Source of the DNA: GCA-003244245 sp050699955
Lineage (GTDB): Bacteria; Actinomycetota; Actinomycetes; Mycobacteriales; Pseudonocardiaceae
DNA: 64,000 nt
Assembly: GCA_050699955.1 (NCBI GenBank)
Contig: JBOHGD010000022.1
Span: 1-64,000 of the forward strand
Direction of reading: 5' to 3'
A model generated the notes under the pieces. That model was not told where the DNA came from, did no database searches, and saw only the letters and a list, made by a program, of their open reading frames with translations. This document shows, piece after piece, positions 53,333 through 63,512 of this stretch. The translations under genes and the position numbers were made by a program. The first letter of the stretch is position 1. Every line of letters starts with the position of its first letter.

Positions 53333-55270
53333 CTAAGAGACACTGTGAACTCTGTTGTCGACCTCGGGGTTGATGGCATACCCCGACGCCTGAAGTGTGA
53401 AAAGTTCAGGGTAGAGCGTACCGCAACTCATCAGCTCCTCGTGCGTGCCCTCCTCGACAATGCTGCCGGATCTCATGACGAAAATTCGATCCGCCATTCG
53501 CACACTGGCCAGCCGATGTGTGATTAAAACGATTGTACGTCCGTTGCCGACTCCGTCGTGGGCCAGGTTGCGGAGGGCTCGGTAGATCCGGTGCTCGGCC
53601 CGGGGATCCAGCGCCGCCGTCGGTTCGTCACAGATCAGCAGCGGGGCGTCCCGGAAGAGGCCGCGGGCGATCGACACGGCCTGCCACTGACCTCCGGACA
53701 GATCGCAGCCACCCTTGAAGTATCGGGACAGTACCGAGTCATAGCCTTGCGGCAGGCCGTCGAGAACGTTGTCCACACCTGCCCGGCACGCCGCCTCGAC
53801 CACGGCCGGAAGGTCGGCAGCCCGCTCGAACCGTCCCATCGATATATTCGTGGCGGCAGTGAACGGCCACCGGATCGCGTCCTGCGGAATGAGTGCGACC
53901 TGGCTGTGCACACTGCCCTCGTCGGCGGTGCTGAGATCCTGACCGCCCCACCTCACCGTTCCTGAGGTCGGGCTGTACAGACCGGCCAGCAGCTTTGCGA
54001 GAGTGGACTTTCCGGATCCGTTTTCGCCGACGAGTGCCACCACCTGACCTTTCTCGATGGTGAGTGACAGGTCGCGAAGCACGTCCCGCTCCGTGCCGGG
54101 ATAGCGGAACGATACCCGGTCGACGGAAATCTGCTCGAACTCACGAGAAACGCTGGCCCCGGTCGTGCGGTACCGGCGCCGGCGCGTCGTACGAACGAAC
54201 CATTCGACATCAGCCAGGTACAGACCGTACTCATACAGCCGGTTGACGGCCAGGACGACCCGACTCAGCGACTGCCGCGATGTCGAGAGTGCGATGACGA
54301 CGGTACCTGCCGCGGCCAGTGGGATCTGGCCGCCGCGCAGCAGAACTACCAACGCGCCGAACGTGACGGTCGTCGCCACCGCGCTCAGCGCCCGCCCGAC
54401 CGCCATCCCCCTGGTCTGCGCCACCTCCACTCGCTCACCCTCGGCGCGAATCGCCTCGCCCAGCTCCCGGTGTTGCTGCAGAAGGAACGGCTGTGCCGTG
54501 CAGGCCCTGATCTCGGCCGCAGCGGCCCGCTCGGTCATCAGCTCCGCCACCATGGCCTGCCGCCGTCGCAACATGGCGTAGCGGAACATTCCGTCGTAGC
54601 CCAGCTTGACCGACCGCAACGCGGCCCGCGCTTGCGGGATCACCGATACCGCCAGTAGCGGAAGCAGCAGCGGATGCAGCAGGCTGAGCACCGAACCGAC
54701 GGCGAGGAGCCCGGCCAGCGCGCTGGTCAACTCGACCATGCGGTTGATCGCCAGATCGACGTAGGCGATTCCGCGGTCGCGGCACCGGGCCAGTGACTCG
54801 TACCAGTCGGCGTCGTCGAAGGCAGCCAGATGAGCGTGAATCGTGGCGTCGTAGAGTTGATCCTCCGCGTGCTGACGTATGCGAGGCGTGAGTCGCGCTT
54901 CGGCCTCTGACGATACGGTCTCCGCGATTCCGCGCACGAGCAGCGAAGCGGTCACGAGCGCGACAGCCGGAGCTGCGGCCGCCATGCGCTGCTCTATCGG
55001 ACCCTCGGCGACCAGCGCGGCGATGACGCTCGTGCCGCTCAACAGCCCGAAGCCCATCATCACCGCGGCGAGCAGTTGGGTCCCGAGTAACAAGGAGGTC
55101 AGTCCGGCAGCTGCCTGCCAGGCGATCCGGAGCACTCTGAACACGGTGCCGGGTGCATGCCGCAGCAGCGTGCCGAGGCTCGCCTCGGCAAGGCGCACGT
55201 CATAACCCGGAAGTTCGCTGATCTCCATGTCGTCGGCGAGCTTGCTGTGGTCAGGTCGACTCTTTGTCAT
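53333..55270 (-). CDS. ABC exporter (fused TMD-NBD) of the lanthipeptide cluster
   Basis: A 645-residue half-transporter. Six membrane helices occupy residues 50-330. The nucleotide-binding domain has Walker A VGENGSGKST, signature CDLSGGQ, Walker B LLICDEPTAALD and H-loop VLITHR. There is no N-terminal C39 peptidase domain, so the leader must be removed by another protease. It lies 43 bp after the synthetase gene and most likely exports the modified peptide or gives self-protection. Confidence 0.9.
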   Translation of the reverse strand: MTKSRPDHSKLADDMEISELPGYDVRLAEASLGTLLRHAPGTVFRVLRIAWQAAAGLTSLLLGTQLLAAVMMGFGLLSGTSVIAALVAEGPIEQRMAAAAPAVALVTASLLVRGIAETVSSEAEARLTPRIRQHAEDQLYDATIHAHLAAFDDADWYESLARCRDRGIAYVDLAINRMVELTSALAGLLAVGSVLSLLHPLLLPLLAVSVIPQARAALRSVKLGYDGMFRYAMLRRRQAMVAELMTERAAAAEIRACTAQPFLLQQHRELGEAIRAEGERVEVAQTRGMAVGRALSAVATTVTFGALVVLLRGGQIPLAAAGTVVIALSTSRQSLSRVVLAVNRLYEYGLYLADVEWFVRTTRRRRYRTTGASVSREFEQISVDRVSFRYPGTERDVLRDLSLTIEKGQVVALVGENGSGKSTLAKLLAGLYSPTSGTVRWGGQDLSTADEGSVHSQVALIPQDAIRWPFTAATNISMGRFERAADLPAVVEAACRAGVDNVLDGLPQGYDSVLSRYFKGGCDLSGGQWQAVSIARGLFRDAPLLICDEPTAALDPRAEHRIYRALRNLAHDGVGNGRTIVLITHRLASVRMADRIFVMRSGSIVEEGTHEELMSCGTLYPELFTLQASGYAINPEVDNRVHSVS

Positions 55271-55313
55271 GGGTAATTTCTTCCTGCCGCTCGCCCGTGC
55301 CGGACCTGCTCGT

Positions 55314-57953
55314 TCAAGGCAGTCGCCATCCGCTCATCCACAACCGCGAGCCGTCACCGTTGCGCAGCCGGCGGAAGAAGGAGAGAACTCCCGCGGATCC
55401 GGTTGCCCATTCGCCGCTGCTCGTCATCAAAGAATGATCCGGGAAAATCGGTTTCCGGCAGGTACCCCCGGAGCGGGTCAGGATATAGTCGGCAATCAAG
55501 TGCGCGTGTGACCGATAGCTCTCCTCCTGGCCGGTGCTCAGCGCGGCCATATCGAGCATGAATTCTCCGAGACCGGAAAGCCCACAGCACTGGGTGACCA
55601 ACGGAACACGCGGGGCGACAGTCAGACCGGCCTGCGCGATGAGCTGGGCAGCCTCGAGGTAAGCGTTGTCGGCCCCGAGGTCCGCTGCTCGAGCGAGCGA
55701 AGTACCGATACCGGCGAGCCCCTGGCACCAGGAGATGCTCATCGGCCGAGCCTTGTCGGTGTGCGCGGTCACAAGGAGCGGCCTCAGCGCGTTGAGCACC
55801 TGCGCGTACCCGTCCCGGGCGGCGGCCGCCGTGCGAGTATCCCCGGTCGCCGTCGAACAGGAGAGGAGAAACTCGGCGACTCCGGCCGTACCGTGCCCGA
55901 AACCGTGCCGAACGTCGATGCCTGCCGAGCGCCGATCAGGGACGTCGTCGAAGTCCGTCGCTCGGTACTGTCCGGTCAGCAGACGTTCTGCGCAGTGCTG
56001 TGCGGCGAGGAGATGGTTCTCGTCACCGGTGAGGTGGCGCAGGAGGAGATACCCGGTGCCGAGGCCGGCCAGACCATGAATGTGGTCGTCGCGATCCTCG
56101 TCGATCGGCGCACCTATCTCGCGGTCGATGAGCTCGAGTCCTGCGTCGCGAAACGTGTCGTTGTGCAGCGCGACGCCCGCACTGATCAGAAAAACGGCGG
56201 TCCCCATGCTCCCGAAGTACAGTCCGCGGGGTCTTTCCACGGCCGGTGTGCGCTGCGCCGTCCACGCCGCCAGCTCGTGCAGCGCAGCTGCCACGCCGGG
56301 CTGCTCACGGTGATAGAGGAGTTCGAGACCCATACCGGCACTACCGAGATATGCGCTGGTCGATCTCGGATAGGATTCGTCTCCGCTGATGAGCTCGTGG
56401 ACGGCGCTGACGAGTTCACTGACGTTGTGCCGCACCGCGTCGTCGAGAACTTCGTGGTTGAGAACTTCGTGGTCGAGAACGTCGGTGCGCTTGTGGCGAC
56501 GGGTGCTGCTGGCCGGTCCGTGTCGCCCCCGGCGAATCGACGCTGCGGCGTCCCGGCGATGCGCTGCGTGCGGACTGACGAGTCCGGTGATGGTGTCGAC
56601 CATATCGCTGTCATGCTGGACGACGTCGGCGACAACGCGCAGTGTCCTGGCCACGTTCGAGGTGGAATCCTGGTCGATGCAGATCGGTTCCATCCCGGTT
56701 GCGGCATACGCCAGCGTCGCCCCCAGGGAGAAGTAGTCGTCTTCTCTTGTGGCGTCCGTGCCGCCGCGCTGGCCCGGAGCGGAATAACCTGGAGTCCAGC
56801 CGTAACGCTGCACGCCTGCGAGTCTGCTGATCTCGAAATCGATCAGGCTCAGGTCGCCGGATTCGCTGACGATGATGTTCTTGGGAGCCAGGTCCCGGAC
56901 GACGACGCCACGCTCGTGGACGGCGTCGAGAAGGGACAGGATGTCAGCGGCCAGCCGAGGGAGTGAACGCTCGTCGGTACCGGAGGGTGAGTACGTTCCG
57001 AGGTCGGCTACGTCCTGACGTAGGTCGACGGCGCCGACGTCGCTGGCCACCAGGAACTCACTGTCGGAGTGCGCGAAATAATCGACGAAGGCCGGTACTC
57101 CGGGCACTCCGGCAAGCGCCTCCAGTATCCGGCGCTCATTGCGCAGATGGTCACGGATGTCTGATCCGTCATCGTCCTCACCGATGAAGGCGCAGGCCTG
57201 TTTGATCACCACGTTCTGGCCGGTCGTCACGTCGTGCGCCCGGCAGATCACGCCCCGGGCGGCGCGGGAGATACCGGCGGTCACCTCGTAGCGGCCGCCG
57301 AGGCGAGAGCCGTGGTGTGCCGCACGGCCCGGCTCCGCCGAACCGATCATGGTCGAGGGGGACCCGAACGGGTTGTCGACCCATTCGGGAGCGGTGTAGC
57401 TAGGTCCGGCGACTCCGCTGGTCACCGTGCCGTCGGGGCCGGTCAGAACGGGTTCGAAGTCGCCGTTCTCCTGGGCTCGGAACCGGGCGACGACGGGTCC
57501 GTATCGGTAGTACACCGGGCTGTCCCGACGCAGTTTCCGGTCACTACGGATGCGGGGACCCTCGAAACCAGCCAGGGCGTCGGCCAGCTCTTCGGCCACG
57601 TCTCGAACCTGGTGCTGAGGGGGGTACACGGTGAGGGCCTTGCCGACCGTGCCGGGGGCGGACCCGACCGAGTTCAGTTCCCGCAGGATCTCGGTGCTGC
57701 GCGTGGCCTTGAAGCTGCACCGCCGGGCCACGAGCACCGGCACTGCGCGTTCCAACGTGGCCAGCAGGGTACTGGGCCGGGCCGAGACGTGCAGTTTCCA
57801 GCCCTGCGCCACCGGTTGAAAATCACTGTGGTGCGCGTTGGCCCAGGTACGGGTTCTGAAAACGCGATACGGGTGAATGGCGAGTGCCGAGGCGAGTTGG
57901 GCCTCCAGCGGCTCTGCTTCAGTGAATTGTGGCCGAGCGACAGACGTGGTCAT
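55314..57953 (-). CDS. lanthipeptide synthetase, LanKC/LanL type with zinc-ligand-like CCG cyclase
   Basis: An 879-residue three-domain enzyme. The ATG at 57953 is chosen over 57965 because GAGGA lies six bases upstream. Residues 1-210 form the phospho-Ser/Thr lyase. Residues about 215-470 form the kinase (GGRYEVTAGISRAARGVICR, catalytic VVRDLAPKNIIV, metal LIDFEIS), and 520-879 form the LanC-like cyclase. It phosphorylates and dehydrates Ser/Thr of the precursor and joins Cys to them. The cyclase keeps GHGTAG (His687), SWCQG (Cys743) and QCCG (Cys789-790). Class III enzymes lack these ligands and class IV enzymes have them, so a class IV-like enzyme with ProcM-style CCG is suggested. Confidence 0.9.
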   Translation of the reverse strand: MTTSVARPQFTEAEPLEAQLASALAIHPYRVFRTRTWANAHHSDFQPVAQGWKLHVSARPSTLLATLERAVPVLVARRCSFKATRSTEILRELNSVGSAPGTVGKALTVYPPQHQVRDVAEELADALAGFEGPRIRSDRKLRRDSPVYYRYGPVVARFRAQENGDFEPVLTGPDGTVTSGVAGPSYTAPEWVDNPFGSPSTMIGSAEPGRAAHHGSRLGGRYEVTAGISRAARGVICRAHDVTTGQNVVIKQACAFIGEDDDGSDIRDHLRNERRILEALAGVPGVPAFVDYFAHSDSEFLVASDVGAVDLRQDVADLGTYSPSGTDERSLPRLAADILSLLDAVHERGVVVRDLAPKNIIVSESGDLSLIDFEISRLAGVQRYGWTPGYSAPGQRGGTDATREDDYFSLGATLAYAATGMEPICIDQDSTSNVARTLRVVADVVQHDSDMVDTITGLVSPHAAHRRDAAASIRRGRHGPASSTRRHKRTDVLDHEVLNHEVLDDAVRHNVSELVSAVHELISGDESYPRSTSAYLGSAGMGLELLYHREQPGVAAALHELAAWTAQRTPAVERPRGLYFGSMGTAVFLISAGVALHNDTFRDAGLELIDREIGAPIDEDRDDHIHGLAGLGTGYLLLRHLTGDENHLLAAQHCAERLLTGQYRATDFDDVPDRRSAGIDVRHGFGHGTAGVAEFLLSCSTATGDTRTAAAARDGYAQVLNALRPLLVTAHTDKARPMSISWCQGLAGIGTSLARAADLGADNAYLEAAQLIAQAGLTVAPRVPLVTQCCGLSGLGEFMLDMAALSTGQEESYRSHAHLIADYILTRSGGTCRKPIFPDHSLMTSSGEWATGSAGVLSFFRRLRNGDGSRLWMSGWRLP

Positions 57954-57975
57954 GATGATCCTCATCCAGGGTGAA

Positions 57976-58015
57976 GAAGGTGGAGCCGCCGGAAGACCCG
58001 AGCGGCTCCACCTTC
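57976..58015. terminator. 14-bp hairpin between precursor and synthetase genes
   Basis: GAAGGTGGAGCCGC (57976-57989) pairs exactly with 58002-58015 around a 12-base loop. In the minus-strand transcript it starts 9 bases after the precursor stop. It probably stops most transcripts, so precursor peptide exceeds enzyme. Confidence 0.75.
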
Positions 58016-58024
58016 ATGCGCGGA

Positions 58025-58237
58025 TCAGCCGTCACAACGCAACGTCATGCCACTGACGCAGGTGCGGGTAAATGTTGACCCGTCGCACTTCCACGTCATA
58101 CCGCTGACGCAGGTGCTCCGGCAGGCCACGATGCCGTGTGTCGCATCGGCCTCGGCGAACAGGCTGTCATCCAGCATGTCGATCGCGCTCTCGTCGATGT
58201 GGTTGACGGTTCTCGGCTGGAGAGTTGCGATTGGCAT
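58025..58237 (-). CDS. lanthipeptide precursor peptide with duplicated core
   Basis: A 70-residue peptide with AAGGAG eight bases before the ATG at 58237. The acidic leader (about residues 1-36, with IDMLDDSLFAEADATHG) has few hydroxyl residues near its end. The core from about residue 37 holds five Cys (39, 43, 51, 60, 68) and ten Ser/Thr. Residues 42-53 (TCVSGMTWKCDG) are repeated at 59-70 (TCVSGMTLRCDG). Each unit can form one or two (methyl)lanthionine rings. The gene is directly ahead of the synthetase. I do not recognise a known product with this core. Confidence 0.88.
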   Translation of the reverse strand: MPIATLQPRTVNHIDESAIDMLDDSLFAEADATHGIVACRSTCVSGMTWKCDGSTFTRTCVSGMTLRCDG

Positions 58238-58264
58238 GATTAGTTCTCCTTCGGTGCTGGTTCT

Positions 58265-58288
58265 CTCCGCGCCAGTATTGACGCGGAG
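58265..58288. promoter_or_regulatory. hairpin in the precursor 5' leader
   Basis: CTCCGCG (58265-58271) pairs with CGCGGAG (58282-58288) around 10 bases, 28 bp upstream of the precursor start. It may stabilise or regulate the leader; a promoter further out (CATATC around 58295) is only tentative. Confidence 0.4.
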
Positions 58289-58808
58289 TCGATATGACTG
58301 CGTGATTCGTCGTCTCTTTGTGTGAGCTTGTGGCGCTCATCGGTTCAGAGCATCCGGCGTCGAGGCGGGATACCGGTAGCGCAACGTCGACCCGATCGGG
58401 GCACTTGTCTGATGTGTCCGGCCCGGCGGTTACCCTCGGTGACTAATGAAGCCGGTACCGGGTTTACGTTCTCGATCGCCGGTGCGCGACGCCGCGGACC
58501 TGCCGCTGCCGGTGCGACGTTCCCTGCTGGGTGGGGTGCGGCAGTGGTCGTGGCCCCTGGTGTCTCGGCCCTCGTGTATCTCGGTGTAGGCCGGTTCCCT
58601 CCTATAGACGTGGTACGACGAAGGTCAGTCTTCATTTTCTCATTGTTGAGTAATGGTTTGTGACATGAATTCATGAGACTGATCCGCCGCCGCGGTGCCG
58701 GCGGGGTGCGCGATGCGGCGAGATACCACGTCGGCATTCCTCGGTGTCTGCGTCGAGAAGTAGCCCTGGACACGGCACTGCGAGGACACGTGGACGACGG
58801 AGAGAGCG
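58289..58808. other. intergenic region upstream of the lanthipeptide operon, no gene recognised
   Basis: It should hold the promoter of the precursor gene. Open frames here lack ribosome sites and family features. The AT-rich patch at 58625-58670 stands out in base composition and may mark a promoter or an old insertion edge. Confidence 0.4.
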
Positions 58809-58880
58809 ATGACGGCACGGTCGATGACCGCACAGTCCTGGTGGGGTGCCGAACTGCTCGACCACGGCGCCCACGACGGT

Positions 58881-59179
58881 CACCCACAGGTCGACCTGGT
58901 GGAGATCGAGGCGGTGCTGCGCGCACACGAGCAGATCACCGACGCGGTGGTGCTCGGCGTCGATCCCATCGAGACTCACGTCGCCAGTGCCGCCGACCTG
59001 GATCAGAGCGAGCTCAACGCATGGTGCCGTCGCTTCCTCGGTGACGGCGCCCCGGCCCACTACCACGTCGTCCGCGAACGTCCCGTACCGCCAACGGCAA
59101 AGTCCTGCGCAACCGCACCGGGCTGCTCGAGCACAGGGGGACCCCACAGCGGGCCGCCACGAGTGACAGGGAGAGATGA
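58881..59179 (+). pseudogene. frameshifted C-terminus of an AMP-dependent acyl-CoA ligase
   Basis: The frame gives VDLVEIEAVLRAHEQITDAV, then ELNAWCRRFL and YHVVRERPVP. These are the EIE..L..H..V..A and 'ELnaWCrrrL..yk.P' features of the ANL-family C-terminal domain. At 59090 the expected ANGKVLRNRTGLLEHRG continues in another frame, so one base separates the frames. The N-terminal AMP-binding domain is absent. It is a dead remnant, or a real frame broken by a sequencing error. It runs into the Ada-like gene. Confidence 0.65.
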
Positions 59180-60060
59180 TGGGTGAGCCGATCGCCTATG
59201 TGAGCGATGACCAGCGGTGGCGCGCCGTCCAGGAGCGCGATGAGCAGGCCGACGGCCACTTCTACTACGTCGTACGTACTACCGGTGTCTACAGCAGACC
59301 GTCGTGTGTGGCCAGGTCGGCCCGGCGGGAGAACATCCTGTTCTTCCCGACCGTCGACGAAGCTCGCGCTGCCGGGTATCGGCCGTGCCGCAGGTGCCGT
59401 CCCGAGGAGCCGGACCTGCACGAACACTACGCGGCCGCGATCACGAAGGCGTGCCGGGTGATCGACGAGTCCGCGCAGCCACCGAGCCTGGACGAACTTG
59501 CGCGCGCAGTCGGGCTCAGCCGTTTTCACCTTCACCGGGTGTTCAAGGGATTCACCGGTGTCACCCCGCACGCCTATCTCTCGGCCGGCCGGGCTCGTCG
59601 GGTGCGGCGCGAGCTGTCCCGCGCGGCGACGGTGTCCGACGCCATCTACAGCTCCGGTTTCAACTCCAACGGACACTTCTACGCGGCGTCCACGGAGATC
59701 CTCGGTATGACCCCGACGTCGTTTCGTTCCGGCGGGCGCGGCGCGATGATTCGTTTCGTGGTGGGGGAGTGCTCGCTCGGGCCGGTGCTCGTCGCCGTAG
59801 CGGACAAGGGTGTGTGTGCGGTGTTGCTCGGCGAGGATGGCCTGCAGCGCCGGCTCGCCGAGCTGTTCCCCGCGGCGGACCTCGCCGAACCGGACCCGTC
59901 GTTCGTCGAACTGGTGACCGAGGCGCTGCACCGTGCCGAGCCGCCTGCCCTCGGCCGGACGTTGCTGCCCCCTGATGTGCTGGGCGTCGCGCTGCGGCAG
60001 CGGGTGCGCCACCTGCTGCGGGATGTTTCCGCAGTCACCGCTGCGCGCCGCGCGGGCTGA
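59176..60060 (+). CDS. ada: Ada-like AraC regulator lacking both methyl-acceptor cysteines
   Basis: A 294-residue protein. It has the Ada zinc domain, an AraC HTH (about residues 85-185, PSLDELARAVGLSRFHLHRV) and the start of a methyltransferase domain. In the zinc domain the expected CRPSC reads SRPSC (Ser40 for the methyl-accepting Cys), while Cys44, Cys71 and Cys74 remain. The protein stops at DVSAVTAARRAG, before the PCHR motif of the second domain. It therefore cannot accept methyl groups as E. coli Ada does. It may still bind DNA. The intact methyltransferase is the neighbouring ogt. Confidence 0.85.
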   Translation: MMGEPIAYVSDDQRWRAVQERDEQADGHFYYVVRTTGVYSRPSCVARSARRENILFFPTVDEARAAGYRPCRRCRPEEPDLHEHYAAAITKACRVIDESAQPPSLDELARAVGLSRFHLHRVFKGFTGVTPHAYLSAGRARRVRRELSRAATVSDAIYSSGFNSNGHFYAASTEILGMTPTSFRSGGRGAMIRFVVGECSLGPVLVAVADKGVCAVLLGEDGLQRRLAELFPAADLAEPDPSFVELVTEALHRAEPPALGRTLLPPDVLGVALRQRVRHLLRDVSAVTAARRAG

Positions 60061-60199
60061 CCGGTGCTGTGGGCGGCGCCCCGATCCGGGGGGCGCCGCC
60101 CACCCGCCGTCCCGGTTCAGCCGCTGCCCGACAGGGTGTTGCGGGTGGTCTTCAAGCCGTCGAACGAATCGAGGTGTGTGATCGGCCGGCCGGTCACGG

Positions 60200-60706
60200 C
60201 TACCAGGCCAGGTCCAGCTGGGGGACCTGGCCGGCGGTTTCGATGTCGAGCAGCCTGCGCTTGATCGTGAGACCGCCCGCGTATCCGACCAGCGCACCAT
60301 CGGATCCGACGATCCGATGGCACGGCACGACGACGAGCGCCGGATTGAGTGCCATCGCCCGGCCGACGGTGCGTGCCGCCGTCCGCGGCAGTCCCAGCCG
60401 CTCAGCGAGCCCGCCATAGGTCATGGTCGAGCCGTAGTGGACTGCGCGCAGACCGTCGAGCACGGCTCGGTCGCAGCGTCGTGCGAAGCGCAGATCGACC
60501 GGCACCGTGAACTCCCGCAAGCGACCCGTGAAGTATCCGTCCAGCTCGCGACGGGCCAGATCCAGGTGCGGTGAGCCCGGTCCCGCGAGCACCGCAGGGT
60601 GCCGCTGAGCGATCGAGGCGAACTCATCGAACGAGCAGATGGCCAGCCCGTCCGCGGTGGCCGCCAGCGTTACCGTGCCGACCGCCGTGTCATGGGAGAG
60701 CAGCAT
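60200..60706 (-). CDS. ogt: methylated-DNA--protein-cysteine methyltransferase
   Basis: A 168-residue protein from the ATG at 60706. The N-terminal ribonuclease-like domain is followed by the active-site domain with VVVPCHRIVG, whose Cys accepts the alkyl group from O6-alkylguanine, and the Arg finger/HTH segment (TMTYGGLAERLGLPRTAART). Length and motifs are complete. Its start lies inside the end of the alkB frame (37-bp overlap), so the two are co-transcribed. It replaces the missing activity of the truncated Ada. Confidence 0.92.
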   Translation of the reverse strand: MLLSHDTAVGTVTLAATADGLAICSFDEFASIAQRHPAVLAGPGSPHLDLARRELDGYFTGRLREFTVPVDLRFARRCDRAVLDGLRAVHYGSTMTYGGLAERLGLPRTAARTVGRAMALNPALVVVPCHRIVGSDGALVGYAGGLTIKRRLLDIETAGQVPQLDLAW

Positions 60707-61269
60707 GTCCGGTGTCCATTCCCGATGGGCCTGCGCCCGCCGTGCCCATACCTGACATCCGCAGGGGTGATGTTGAGCCGGCCGGACACCAGCCCGATGT
60801 CCTGCTCGCAGGTACCCGGATAGATCGTGGGAACCCCGTGATAGGTCAGCCGTGCCGGGCCGCCGAACACGAACAGGTCGCCGGAGGCCAGGGTGAGGTC
60901 GGTCCACGGCCTGCTGCGGTTGTGCGTGTTGCCGAAGCGGAACAGGCAGCTCTCGCCCAGGCTCAGCGACACGACCGGGGCCAGGCTGCGTTCGTCCTTG
61001 TCCTGGTGCATGCCGAGTTTGGCCGCGTCGTCGTAGAAGTTGACCAGCGCGACGTCCGGCCGGTATCCGTCAGCCGGTCCGTATGCCTCGGTCACGGCTT
61101 CGGCACCCAACTCGGCCAGCCAGTCGGGGAAGGGGGTGACCGGGGTGCCGTCGTCGGTGAACCGCGAGTACCGGTACGGCGTCCAGTGCCAGCCGAGGCA
61201 GACCGTGCGCACCGACATCACCGCGCCGGGCCTGATCTCGGTGCGGGGCAGGGGAATCAACGCGGCCAC
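60670..61269 (-). CDS. alkB: AlkB-type dioxygenase with apparent C-terminal frameshift
   Basis: A 199-residue protein with GTG start. The Fe(II) site is HQD in NFYDDAAKLGMHQDKDE (His88, Asp90) with a later His in GGPARLTYHG. AlkB needs R-x-N-x-T-x-R near the end for 2-oxoglutarate. Here RLNIT is followed by PADVR. Removing one C from ACCCCTGCGG (near 60770) would restore NITLRMSG and a new stop just after the ogt start. So the gene is frameshifted in its last 30 codons, or the base is an error. It repairs 1-methyladenine and 3-methylcytosine when intact. Confidence 0.85.
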   Translation of the reverse strand: MAALIPLPRTEIRPGAVMSVRTVCLGWHWTPYRYSRFTDDGTPVTPFPDWLAELGAEAVTEAYGPADGYRPDVALVNFYDDAAKLGMHQDKDERSLAPVVSLSLGESCLFRFGNTHNRSRPWTDLTLASGDLFVFGGPARLTYHGVPTIYPGTCEQDIGLVSGRLNITPADVRYGHGGRRPIGNGHRTCCSPMTRRSAR

Positions 61270-61480
61270 GGATACGCCTCCGCGCGGCTGTCCGGGAGGT
61301 CGCCGATGGGCACCAGACTGGGCCTTCTGCTCGCGTCGCGCACCGAGTTGCGCCAGGTGTTCAGCGTGATGGTGAGCAGCCAGGACCGCAAGCGTAGGGC
61401 CAGCACACGGCTGCGGTCGTAGCCGCGCAACGCCCGGTAGGCACGCAGTCCTCGCACCGTCCGCACCTCCCCCCGGCGGC
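61257..61480 (-). pseudogene. fragment of an ECF sigma factor (region 2)
   Basis: The frame reads RAYRALRGYDRSR, RLRSWLLTITLNTWRNSVRD and ASRRPSLVPIGDLPDSRAEA. This matches sigma region 2.2-2.4 of ECF factors (FLRAWRAL..YD, LRSWLLTIA.N..RD..R). The start of region 2 and all of region 4 are missing, and a 4-residue insertion precedes SWLLT. The stop overlaps the alkB start. It is probably a decayed sigma gene next to the alkylation-repair genes. Confidence 0.5.
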
Positions 61481-61621
61481 TACTAGCCCCGGGGCGGGGG
61501 CGAGAGCACCATGTCAGGTGACGCTGTAGCAGCGCCGTAGCGCGAGGATCCCGCCCGCGGCCCGTGCAGGTGCGCACGCTGGACGGCCGTGCGGTCCGAC
61601 AACTCGTTGACGGGAGCATTC

Positions 61622-63502
<1,881 letters not shown>

Positions 63503-63512
63503 GGGCGCTCGG

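Noticed and set aside
58322..58663. 113-codon plus-strand ORF upstream of the lanthipeptide operon
   Set aside because: No ribosome site, Arg/Pro-rich shadow-like composition and no family resemblance.
61480..61621. HAIR or CIRCE heat-shock operator before dnaK
   Set aside because: No CTTGAGT-N7-ACTCAAG or TTAGCACTC-type repeat is present.
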